A stretch of DNA of 64,000 nt, taken from Neurospora tetraspora. Taxonomy: Eukaryota > Ascomycota > Sordariomycetes > Sordariales > Sordariaceae. Positions 50,812 through 60,974 of this stretch are shown in pieces. The notes under the pieces are model-generated. The model made no database searches, was not told the origin of the DNA, and saw only the letters and a list, made by a program, of their open reading frames with translations. The position numbers and the translations under genes are program-made. Numbering within the stretch: the stretch's first letter is position 1; each line of letters starts with the position of its first letter. Where the stretch lies: positions 62,001 to 126,000 of the forward strand of contig NW_026944387.1 in NCBI RefSeq assembly GCF_033439725.1. Direction: 5' to 3'.

Positions 50812-52933
50812 TGCCTTTGAATGATTGAGCTGAGTTGACCATTGAGTCAGTGTCAAGGCAACACTCTGAATACCATCACTGGCAGTAGGTAGATGTATCG
50901 AATGTCTACTCGCCTCCAGGGCCTCAGTCCATCACGCTGAGCATCTGAAGAGACAGTCACTCCCTCATTGGAATGCAGCACCTGAGCACCACCGACTCCT
51001 CAGTCCTCGCCCACACTCTTCCCACATTTTCACACACAGCGGGATAAAAGTTTGACTCATCTCCATCCGTACTGGGTTGTTTGGTCCGACCCGAGGTGCA
51101 CTCCGTTGTGGGGGACTGGATCCTGTCGTCCAATGGTTCGGCAATGGCAGGTCTTTAGCCTTTTCAGGAGCACCCTGCGGGACAATATCTGATGATCTGA
51201 TAAGATTTGATCCTACCATCAGCATCCATCAGCACCTTGGCACATGGAAAATGTCGGATCATGATCCCATCACCGAGACAAAAACGCCAGATCATTCCCT
51301 GCACGTGTCAGTCGCCGTTTTGGCTCCTCCGTTTGTCTTATTACCGACTCCGCTGTCACCGTGGTGTTGAACTCGTTGGTTGATGGTGACGGGACGGATG
51401 CAGAGGTGGAATCGCATTTGTGACTGTCGGCGGAAGGCGGAAGCAGACGTGGAAGCTCAAAAGTCTGGACGACGGCAAAGTTCGTCCTTCCGAGTCAGGT
51501 CCGCAAAGGGGATTGAGAAGGGACTGAACTTGGCAGGACCGATCAAACTGAAAGGACCAGCCAAAAATTGCCTCAACGTTCCTGCCCCGTTCTTGACCGG
51601 CCTTCGTCAACTCCTTATTCCACTTTCCATTTTTGTTCGGCGTCAAGCGATCCCCAAGTGTCTGGACCGGGAAGGCGCGCAGGTACAGCACGAAACGAGT
51701 GTGATCTGGATCACTGATGGACGGGCGCGGGAAATGGCGACTGCACGGTCCCTTCCTCGCATGGGTTGATGTCAGTATGCCAGACTGGTTGCGAGTTCGG
51801 CTAAGGTACTAACAGCTCTCAATGAGTTTATCACCACTTTATGTTAAGCATCCATCTGAATCTGCACGTTCAATTACAGCCTGGGCCAATTTCATTCTTG
51901 TCTTCCGCGAGTGCTAAGTTCTCCGCATCACTCAACTCGAACCTCAACAACACCTCATCCAAATCCCCATCATCCGCAACATCATTCTCCATCCCCGCCC
52001 TGCGTGAACCCTACCTTTGTGGGCTGAAACTCTTCTCCATTCATTGTCACCTCATGGCCGGCCATAAACCAAGGCTTCCGAAACAGTAGCCCGAACCCAC
52101 AGCGTCCACACGATGCCCGCCTCCTCCAGAAAAGGGTACTTCCGCCGAAGCTATCAGAACGATCATCCATCACGTCCCTGCGTGGCCCTGCCGATCAAAA
52201 GTGTTTCCATGTGTCGTTGCCAAGGTCACAGTCACTGCTGGAGTGGCCGCTGGAGACTGGACGCGAGCAAGCTTCGGCGTTACGGTTATTTCCTTTCTCG
52301 TCTTCTCGTGGCAATCGTTGGACATATCTGCTCACAGGACGTGCCGTTGTTGTCAATGGTGTTTGATGTTTCAGAACACACTTCCTTCTGAGTCCGAGTT
52401 TCCAGTCTGGTCTCGTTTCGGTTGTCGTTGACAAGTGTGTTGACAGCTTCAAGCACTGTTTATTCTCTGCCACCTGACAACCCACGCCTGTTATGTGTGT
52501 TTGGTGCGCACTACGACACCCCTTTGGCACATTTTACATTGGCGTACCTTTTCACACTGGCCTGAACATCAATTTCCCTTGAGGTTGCGGTAGAAGTAAT
52601 GCCTGGGTTCTCGGACTGGTTGTTTGCAACTTGGGGGCTCAAGTGAGTCTCTTACATAGAAGAGTGACTTCATCTCTGCTGGTTTTGTTTACGGGTTGCT
52701 TTGGGGCACGCTCTTCATTGGGGTTTGATTAATAAACTTTCATTGACCTTTGTGCTGTACTACCAAGGGGAGGACCGAAACTGGCCATGAATGTCCCGTA
52801 ATGGCTCAGTTAAGCACCAACCCTCTCTTCAAGAGGAAGGTGACTATGCCAGATACAAGCGCTGGACCCGTTTGCTTAGGGTACCAAGCAGGCAGTGTGA
52901 CTAACATTACATTATCTTACATTGCGATACTCT
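50812..52933. other. Intergenic region right of the transposon
   Basis: No supported gene. Several 60-130 codon frames overlap on both strands without domains or good starts. Before the transposon inserted this DNA was contiguous with the sidA upstream region. The 3' UTR of the MYND frame probably occupies its right end. Confidence 0.5.
51195..51203 (+). promoter_or_regulatory. Distal ATCTGATAA iron-GATA-type site
   Basis: Exact ATCTGATAA match, preceded by an overlapping near-match (ATCTGATGATCTGATAA begins at about 51187). It lies about 0.4 kb right of the transposon. Removing the element and one duplication copy would place it about 0.49 kb from the 47222-47230 site and about 1.9 kb from the sidA ATG. 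Role inferred. Confidence 0.6.
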
Positions 52934-55333
52934 TCATTTTCCCTTCTTCTCGTCCTTCTGCTTCTCATTTCCCTTCTCTTTCTCCTTGCCATTCACAGCA
53001 CCAGCACCAGCACCAACATCACATTCCTTCTTATGTCTCTTCCAATCCACCATCTGACACTCCCTCGAACAATACCGTGCTTTCTTGCACTTGGAGCACT
53101 GATTCAACTCGCCTCCATTCTCTCTATTCTTTGGCTCATTGCAAAAATTGCACCTGTGCCTTACAGTGGGCGTCGTGGTTGCCGTGGCGGGTACAGATCT
53201 GGCATTAGCTGAAGCCGACTTGGTGCTAGCAGGAGGCGGGGCTTGAACAGAAGTTGGACCTGAGGTTGAAGGCCGCTTCGGATTCAGAGCCAAACTAGCG
53301 GCTTTAGCCGCCAGAGTTTGAGTCTGGGCTTGAGTCCGAGCTCGAGCAATCTCAGCTTGAAACTTGGCTTGAAACAACTCAGCTCGAGTCTGAGCTTGAG
53401 TCAAGCCAGTGCCAGTTGAAGCCGTAACCGGAGCTGAAGTCGAGGCTGGTTTCGGAGGCCGTATTTCGAGTCCTTTCGTGGACAGTGTCGAGCGAGTGCC
53501 AGTTGGAGCCGCCGTTCGAGCCGGAGCGGAGGCCGGAGCTGACCTTGTGGGGTTGGTTCGGATCCTTTTCGCAGCTGGAGGCTGGCTAATGCCGGTTGTA
53601 GCCGGAGCCGGAGTCGAAACCGGAGCTCTGGCCGGAGCTGCTGCCGAAGTTGAAACCGCACTCGGACCCGTACCTGCCGCCGACTCCACCACGGCAAGGC
53701 CAGGAGTCACACCTGTAACGGGACCAGTATGAGGATGGAGAAGAGGATGCCAGCTCATCGGGTGTTGATACGGTTCTCCAAGCCCTGGACATCCAAACGG
53801 TAAACTGATCGCCGCCCTAACAAGATGCGGCCGGATCTCCTTCCATTGTGGAACTGGATAGTCTTCACGCACTGACCAACTCTCAGGCAGTTTACCCATG
53901 CTACACGAGCAAAACACCGGATCATCCTTATGAAAGTTGGTCGCCACCGGTACCCTCTGCTTCGCCTTGTACTCGCAAGCCGGTCCATGCTCCCATGTCT
54001 GGCCGCGACACCGCTCAGCAAAAGCAGGTAAAACCTCCTTCCATGTTCTCATCGTCTGGGACATCACCCCTTGAGAATAAATAGGCATCGGCGGCTCGAT
54101 GCTCCCGTCAGTCAAGAATCTGGGCAAGCTCTGGCGCAACTCCTTGGTGATCACCAGCACAGCGGTGTCCAGTATCACCGTCCCATGAGCCAAGTCCAGA
54201 CAGATGCCGTCTTTCGCAATGAAGATGAGGATTCGTCTCGTCCCAGTGCGAGAATGTTCATGTTGATTACCGGTGGCAGCATCCCAGCTGACCCAACTGC
54301 CGGTGCCGGTGCCGGTGCCGCTCCCGCTGCCGCTGCCCATTCCCTTGCCGCAGTCAAGACATTTATCATGGCAAGTGCAGTCCGGCGGCTTCCGGCTGGG
54401 AACAAGGTCGCACACCGCAAACACACTCCTCCACTCTTGATCCTCCCGTGCCGTCGGCCTGAGACTTAAATCCATGTGCCTCCAGAATGACTTCGGCCTC
54501 AGTATCCCGGCCGCTACGTCAAACAGCACGGACAGGGACATTCTTAACTCGAACCTGGAATGCTCACCGGCTGTGTTCAGATACCGATTTAGAGCATCAG
54601 TAAGCTGCTTGTCCTTTTCCTTGAGCTGCTTGTCCTCGTCCTCGGGAGAAGCGCTTTTCGGGACTGGGTCAGCGTGCTGAGAGAGTTGCGAATGAATTGA
54701 GGCTTCGCGTATGGATAACTGGTGCTGGTAGGTTTGCAGCTGCAACCACCAGAGGCAGAAGCGGTCAGTGCTGCGGAGGTGAGGGTCCGGGAGGCAGCCG
54801 ATGAGAGAGCCGGATTGAGAGAGTCGGGGGAGGGTGTCGAGAGGATTACCAGAAGACGACGAGGGGGATGACAAAGAAGATAAATAGGAGGAATGTAAAT
54901 ATGGGAGGGACCAGTTCATTGGGGTTTGAGTGCCTGGCTCCAAGTGGACGGGATGAAGGAAGGATGGGGTAAAGAAGGTCCTCCAAGCGAAGGGGTCGAC
55001 CGGAGTTACTAGGTCGATGAAGCCTTTGGACCGACAAGGGCGGGTTCGTCGCATTTCATGGTTGGTGGGAAGCGGAACGTCGATGAGGAATTTCAAAGGA
55101 CACAAGTGGGAGGACTTGGGGCCGTGGGAGAAGAAAGAAGCGGTGGGGTCTTTGGAGATGATGAGGTGGTAAGAGCAAGGGGTGACCGCCACCGAGCGGA
55201 CTTTGCATTCCCTGTTTGCCAGTCTGTCCAGGAGACGGTCGGTGAGGAAGGTAATTCGAGTGCTTATCGAACTGATGTGTTGGTGGTTGTCGTCCATCTT
55301 GGCCGTCATCATCGTCTTGAGCGCGGAAGGCAC
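52934..55333 (-). CDS. MYND zinc-finger frame, in phase with the upstream DUF4470 frame
   Basis: Open frame of about 799 codons whose first ATG is at 55312. It is in the same reading frame as the gene at 55340-59398 and separated from it only by one TAG (55340-55342) plus two codons. The C-terminus holds a clear MYND finger: CNFCNEP, CSKCKKARYCSRECQ and HKKEC (about residues 724-765), a protein-interaction zinc-binding module. Before it lies a long linker rich in Ala/Thr/Pro/Ser/Gln, and further up a Gly/Ser/Thr repeat (about 54300-54350). The N-terminal part (ISSISTRITFLTDRLLDRLA then VTPCSYHLIIS) aligns by eye with the region that follows directly in the divergent paralogue at 60975-64000. 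It is therefore most likely the C-terminal half of one larger DUF4470-MYND protein rather than a separate gene. Confidence 0.7.
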   Translation of the reverse strand: MPSALKTMMTAKMDDNHQHISSISTRITFLTDRLLDRLANRECKVRSVAVTPCSYHLIISKDPTASFFSHGPKSSHLCPLKFLIDVPLPTNHEMRRTRPCRSKGFIDLVTPVDPFAWRTFFTPSFLHPVHLEPGTQTPMNWSLPYLHSSYLSSLSSPSSSSGNPLDTLPRLSQSGSLIGCLPDPHLRSTDRFCLWWLQLQTYQHQLSIREASIHSQLSQHADPVPKSASPEDEDKQLKEKDKQLTDALNRYLNTAGEHSRFELRMSLSVLFDVAAGILRPKSFWRHMDLSLRPTAREDQEWRSVFAVCDLVPSRKPPDCTCHDKCLDCGKGMGSGSGSGTGTGTGSWVSWDAATGNQHEHSRTGTRRILIFIAKDGICLDLAHGTVILDTAVLVITKELRQSLPRFLTDGSIEPPMPIYSQGVMSQTMRTWKEVLPAFAERCRGQTWEHGPACEYKAKQRVPVATNFHKDDPVFCSCSMGKLPESWSVREDYPVPQWKEIRPHLVRAAISLPFGCPGLGEPYQHPMSWHPLLHPHTGPVTGVTPGLAVVESAAGTGPSAVSTSAAAPARAPVSTPAPATTGISQPPAAKRIRTNPTRSAPASAPARTAAPTGTRSTLSTKGLEIRPPKPASTSAPVTASTGTGLTQAQTRAELFQAKFQAEIARARTQAQTQTLAAKAASLALNPKRPSTSGPTSVQAPPPASTKSASANARSVPATATTTPTVRHRCNFCNEPKNRENGGELNQCSKCKKARYCSRECQMVDWKRHKKECDVGAGAGAVNGKEKEKGNEKQKDEKKGK

Positions 55334-55339
55334 AGGCTC

Positions 55340-58300
55340 CTAGCCCTGTGGTGTTTCCGCAAACCCGCACATCCTCGTCACTCCGCTTTGGTTTGGCATG
55401 TACTGACTGATGAACACAGATGGATCGAAACCCAAATTAGCCTCAAAGATCTTCAGGTCCATCTTCAGAGTTCCCGTCGCCAGGAAAGAAAGTTCGTTCC
55501 GCCGCGCAACATCTGGGCCAATCGTAGGCACAACTTCAACAGTCACCAACCCCGTCACTGCGTCCCTCATCAAGATGCTGGTAGGAACCATGAAGCTGAC
55601 GAACAAATCGCTCTGCCCCTCCCACCCAAGGGGATCTGTCTCGATGTTGAGCCTGAACCGAGGCGTAAAATGCCGTCCTTTGATCTCGAGCTCACCAAAC
55701 CCCGTCTGCAGAGAAGTAAACAAGTGGCCAGGCATGTTGGCGACAGGTTTACCTTCGTGGTCATGCGTAGGACGGATGCAAGCCTGCAAAGCCGGGACGT
55801 ACGCCGGCTTGATCTTTCTCCTGCCCCTTCCTCTAACAGTTGTCTCGGGTTCCAAGATGTGCAAACCCGTCTCCAAACTCATCATGATGGTTTGCAAAGC
55901 GACAAGTGTGTTGCGGGGGATCCGGACCGTGACGGCGAGAGAGCTTGGAATATTAACCCAGTTGTAAAGACATGTGTTGTGCTTGCTTGCACTGGGGATT
56001 GCCTCGTGGGCGAGGTTGTACACTCTCGGTTTGATCAGGCCGTCGGGGTCAGTGATGGCGTGCTCGGGGGAGGAGTAGGCACCAAAATGGTGGAGGATGG
56101 TGGAGAGCTCCTGATCGAAGGATCCTTGGGTTTCGACATAGTTGACGAGGGAGTGCTTGAGTTCTTCAAGCATGGCTTGCAGCGTGCGGTGCCAGGCGGT
56201 GGTCTGGCGCGAGGGTGAGGAGAAAACTGGGGAGACAGGGACGGCTGAGGGGGCGATGATGGTGGATGGGGAAGACGAATCCGAGTCGCTATCGGATAAG
56301 TCTGAGAAGTGGTAGTAGGGAACAAGGGTGGGAATGGGGGAGGAGGGAGGCTCGTAGGGGTCTGATCCATCGGGATTGAAGTTGGCGTCGCGGTCGGAGT
56401 TGGAAGTTGCGGCGCTGTCGTCATGGCCGTCGTCGCCGTCTGCGGTTGCTGGCACCGAGTTGGTGGAAGTGGATGGATCGGGAGAAGAACGACAGGCTTC
56501 AATGGTCGCTGCGAGGATTTCGCTGATCTCGGCATTGACCGAATCTGTGTCGGGCTCGGACGACGTCTTCCAGATTTCGTCCAGAACCGAGAAATCCATC
56601 GGCCCCATGGACTCAGTCTCAGACGGATCAGAGTTTGGCAGTGGCTCGCCGATGATTACCACTCGGTCCTGAATGATCTTCAAAAGCGACGCAAAAGTCG
56701 CCCGATTACATGTCCTCGAACTCAACAGCCTGAAGCCCACTCCACGTTTGTGAGCATTTCCTTCAGCACCTGGATCACCAGCGCCATTGCCATCGCCATC
56801 GTTCTTCCGCTCAAACAAGTACCTTGACTCATACATCCTTGAGTAAACTTTCATCAAAAACTCCACAAGCTCTTCAGCTTGGAACCGGATCTTGCGCAGT
56901 GGCATCTCCGTCCGCTCCTTTTCCCACCTCTGCCTCTGGTTGCGGATTTCGCCCTGAATCTTGAGCTCCAGTTCTTTGAGTGCTGCTTTCTGAAACTCCC
57001 TGGCTTCGAGCAATTCCTCCCGTACTTCCGGCGGCATGTTGCGGAGTGGCTCTGGGATCTTTGCCTTGGCGGTGGTCTTCTTCTGAGATTTCTTCTTCCC
57101 CTTCGCTTTTCCTTTTCCTTGTTCCCTCTGTTCTTCTTCTTCCCACTCCTCTGCCTCCAGATCCATCAAATGCTGATAGATCTCCCTTGTCGACTTCTCA
57201 AAGTTCTCGGTCTCCCTCGCAAATTCTTCCTGCGCCTCACGCAGAGAGGGGGTTGGGCCCGGCCAGGTGTTGTTGCTGTTGCTGATGGTCCAGTCCCTGC
57301 CGCTGCCGTCGGTGGGCTGGTGGTAGACGGGGCGCTTCCACGTTAGGCGCTGGTTGAAATACTGTGCAACTGTGGCTGGAGTGGGGATTGGAGTTGGGGA
57401 GGGCGCGGGGGAGGCACCAGAAGGGGGAGGAGGGGGAGGACTCGGTGTTAGGAGAGTGGGTGGTGCTGGGGGAGGGGTAGAATGAGGGGAAGAGAAAGTG
57501 GGTGGCGGAGCAGAGGGATAAGTGTTGGTGTAGTAGTCTACTGGTGAGAGACCAAGGAGGAGGGACATTGTGAGAAGATCGCCATGGAGAAGAGTGTTTG
57601 CTACCTCCTGTGGGGTTTTCGGTCCCAGCCTCGCATCGTTGCTGGTCGAGGACCGAGGCAGGGGAAGTGTGTGCTCGGTGTACAGCGTGGAGGCCAGCCG
57701 GTTTTCGAGGAGGGGAGAGGTCGCGATGAGCACGTTCAGCGCCCCGAGATCGTCGGCCAGAGAGGACGTGTCAATGACGTGAAACGACACAGGCGCTTGA
57801 CACCTATGCGACTCGCTCGGCACTGGCCTGTAATCGTCGCTGTCGAGGATCAGAGGATCAAACGAATCCCGGAAGCGATACCAATTGCCAAAAGCCGGAT
57901 CCATGGGATTTCCAAGGGCAACTGCCTTGTGGTGCTGAAGGGTGTGCGCAAAAGCGAGCGCATCACCGACGAAGAAACGGAGGGTGATGCGGCCTTCGCG
58001 CCAAGCACGGCGAAAGGAGTCGCACCAGTCGGCGAACTCTTGCTTGGCGACGTCGACGAGTCGTTCCAGTTGCGAGGTTCCTTGCTTTGGGGGTGGCTGA
58101 CCGACAATGGGAAGGTAGGCCGGTGCGAGGTGGAATCCTTGGAGAGGGTCGGAAGAATGGTCGATGAGGACGCCAGGGGAGGGAGTGGTGAAGAGGGGGT
58201 TGATCACCTCTCGGCGTTGGATCGTGTCCACCCTTCTCTTTGCCGTCTTTTTTCGTCTTTCCTCAGCCTGTTTCCAGGATTCTTGCGAGGGCACTTTCTC

Positions 58301-59398
58301 CTTTTCTTTCCCCTTTCCCTGCTTTATGTTGTCCTCCAAATCAGAATCCGTATCCGTGCTCTCGTCTGTATCCTCATCCTCATCCCTCCACTCCTCCGAA
58401 CCTGTCGTCACCCCCAACCTCCAGAAATGTTCATTTGACATCGTCGCATGAAGAGTCGCCTCCAAGCCTACCGGCATCGCAGCCCTGAACGAGCACGCCG
58501 CCGCTCTCGTAGCGGCGTACGCGACTCCCACTTCTTCCTCCTCCCTTTTAAGCACAGCGGCGCCGACGCGCTTGAAAAGGCCATCTGACAAAGCCTCTTG
58601 CTGGGCGGATTCGGGACGACAGAACCAGGCGTCCCAGATTTGTGTGAGCAGCTTTAGAGTGCCTGAGTCCGTGAAGCGGATGCCGCTTGTGGGGTTGCGT
58701 GGATTGACATCTCCGATGGGGTTGGGCTGTTTGGGTGTGTAATCTTCCTGTGCCTCAGGCTCTTTGCCCTTCTGTTTTCCCTTTCCTTTTCTCTTTCCCT
58801 TCTTGCCGCTGTTGTCGCTCTTCGATGACATGGAAGGATAGGGTTGGAAGCCCCGGCCCCGACCGTAAGGACTTGCGTTCCATGTTGACATCGTTGAGCC
58901 AACAAGGCGCAGCCTCATGGCTTGCGAACGGACGAGAGAGCTGAGGTTTTCGCTAAGGTGTTGGTGGTAGTAAATGGCGAAGAGGTCATCAGACGTGGGC
59001 GGGGGGTGAGGTAAGCTTGGGGAGTAAGGGGAGGAGGGGTCGAGGTCGAAGTCAGGGTCGATGAGCAGGGTGAGGAGGAGGATGTTGCGCGCTGTGAAAC
59101 AACATCAAGTGGTTAGTCTAGCTCTTGAAGATGTGGAGGGGTGAGAACAGGAGAGGGGAGGGAACATACCGATCACCAACCGATCGACATCACAACAAGT
59201 GATATCCAACTGGCGCGTTTTGTCCATGTGCGCTGTGAAGAGCACATTTCGAATGTCGCCGGACCCGAGAAGCAGGATGTTGACTGGCCCCTCTTCGCCC
59301 TTTTTGTCCGGCGGGATGTTCTCCGTCAGGCAAACCGCGGGGGTGTCGCCGAAGGGGTAGAACGTGCGGGTGACGTTCGGGCAGCCTGGTGTCAGCAT
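55340..59398 (-). CDS. DUF4470 domain protein (N-terminal part of a DUF4470-MYND protein)
   Basis: Two exons, 59398-59170 and 59091-55340, with a 78-bp intron (GTATGT donor, CACAG acceptor) encode 1326 residues to a TAG. The N-terminus carries the DUF4470 pattern of fungal MYND-finger proteins: PFGDTPAVCLTENIPPD, NILLLGSGDIRNVLFTAHMD, LDITCCDVDRLVIG joined across the intron to ARNILLLTLLID. Next come a KGKGK-type basic stretch, a conserved core (RFTDSGTLKLLTQIWDAW; MPVGLEATLHATMSNEHFWR; FHVIDTSSLADDLGALNVLI), a Pro-rich linker, a Lys/Glu coiled-coil-like region (about 57000-57200) and a Ser/Asp-rich segment. No enzymatic motif was seen. The ATG at 59398 matches the paralogue's start (both begin MLTP). 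The TAG at its end lies inside a region that the paralogue translates, so the annotated C-terminus may not be the natural one. It faces the paralogue head-to-head across 1.6 kb. Confidence 0.82.
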
Positions 59399-60974
59399 CT
59401 TGGATGGATGTTTGCGGGATGATACGCCCGTGTTGTGGATGGAAAATTGTGTGAGGTTAGTTTGGGAAGAGGAGGAGAGAAATTTGAAGAAGCGATCTGA
59501 GATCGATGGCTTTGTACGCGCTAGAAGTGGGGGTGGCCTGTCACTGGGAAGAGATCAGGTGAATGGGAGAAAGCCGAGTGAATGCAAGAATCGACAAGAA
59601 GTGAAGGACGGGCACCCCTGAAAGATCAGATGGAAATTACGTAGGGCTGCGGCCTGGGAAGGCTGAATGATGTTGGCCAGGTAACAAGATGAGGGGTCAC
59701 GGGTTATGCTGGTTGTAAAGCTGTCTGGAAGCAAAAGGCAGTTGCTGTAATCTTGGGCATTGTTGTCAAGGTGCTCGGAAACACAACTTCTGGCTTCTAC
59801 AAGACAATTCGGTCATGTCAACATACCAATCTCGTGGATTGGAAACATAAACGGTTCGTGTCGGCGCAGCAGTTATCATCGACTAGGTTTTCGACACCCC
59901 TCCCTGTGGTGATACGCAAAGGTTCGTCTACCTACACATTTCTTCCTCTTCAGTTTAAATGCAAGTTCCTTGTCGGGTGCATCACTCACGAGCTTTGTCT
60001 GACCAGCTTGATGATGACTCCTGGCTTTTTATCCACTTTCCACCACACGAACATTCTTGCTGAAGGTGAGCGATCTGTTCAAAGTCCCACCGGCCCTTTC
60101 ACCGTCGGCAGTCCCGGCTTGGTTCCTTTAGTGAGGTCCTAATGTGATCGGTTGCGAGCGGGTTAGACAAGGAGTCACGGGAGATGGCTTTCATCGTGCC
60201 GGCCATGGCTGGACGCGTTAGACATCTGAGTTCTTCAAGACTTCTTTCGTTACCTTGCGAATACGATGTACGTAATTCATGTGAATGAAGGGCCAAGTGG
60301 CTGAGGAAAGAGGTTGTCAGCATGAAGACTACCACCAGCCGAATAGGGAGAGTACCCATACAAGAAAATCCTCACATAGACTTCCTTTGGTGATGTGCTT
60401 GCATCAGTTACCCGTCTAAATCATCATCAAACAACTCGACACGGAGTGCGTTTGGATCCCAAAAGTACAAGTGAGCACAGGACATACCACCTATAGTAGC
60501 TCCGATGAATGCCTGCGAAGCTTCCATCTTCCTCTATCCAAACAAACAATCCACACTCGAAGATTGTTCTGGTCCCAAGAAGCTGCCTCTTTTTAACATG
60601 ATCCCTTGCTGAATCCAGCGACGGTTACCATAAGCCCGGTTCGTGACAATGCTTACCGGGCGACAATAAGAAAGACAAGGGGCGGAAAGGCGGAAGACAG
60701 AGGAAATACGAAGGACATCACCTGTGCTTCCAATGGTAGAATCCAGAACTGATCAGATGCCTGAAGAAGCACCACAGACAGAACTTAAAACCCTCATCAT
60801 CCTGCTCTCCAACTGCTCGTATTCAGACAGTCGATCCACTGCGGACACTCCGAAAACTCACAGCATCTTCCAAGCAAGCCGTCCTCGAAGCCGATAACCC
60901 AACAGCAACTTGTGACCTGTATCAGATCCCCCAACAAATTCACATCACACCGTCACACGGCAACAACATCAACC
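59399..60974. other. Divergent intergenic region between the two DUF4470 paralogues
   Basis: About 1.6 kb shared by the starts of two oppositely directed DUF4470 genes; it must contain both promoters. No protein-coding feature was recognised (a 129-codon frame at 59753-60142 has an ATTGTTG-type non-ATG start and no domain). I saw no obvious inverted symmetry between its two halves. Confidence 0.55.

Noticed and set aside
53216-53700. Tandem repeat array
   Set aside because: The GCCGGAGCTG-like repetition is an irregular Ala/Thr/Pro/Ser-rich coding linker of the MYND protein, not a regular satellite.
55281-55420. An intron removing the TAG between the DUF4470 and MYND frames
   Set aside because: The best-looking donor (GTACAT) gives a 64-nt intron that shifts the frame; in-phase alternatives have poor donors and no good branch site. 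Not excluded, but not favoured over an in-frame stop.
57584-58438. 284-codon plus-strand frame inside the DUF4470 gene
   Set aside because: Overlaps the conserved coding core of the minus-strand gene and shows no domain.
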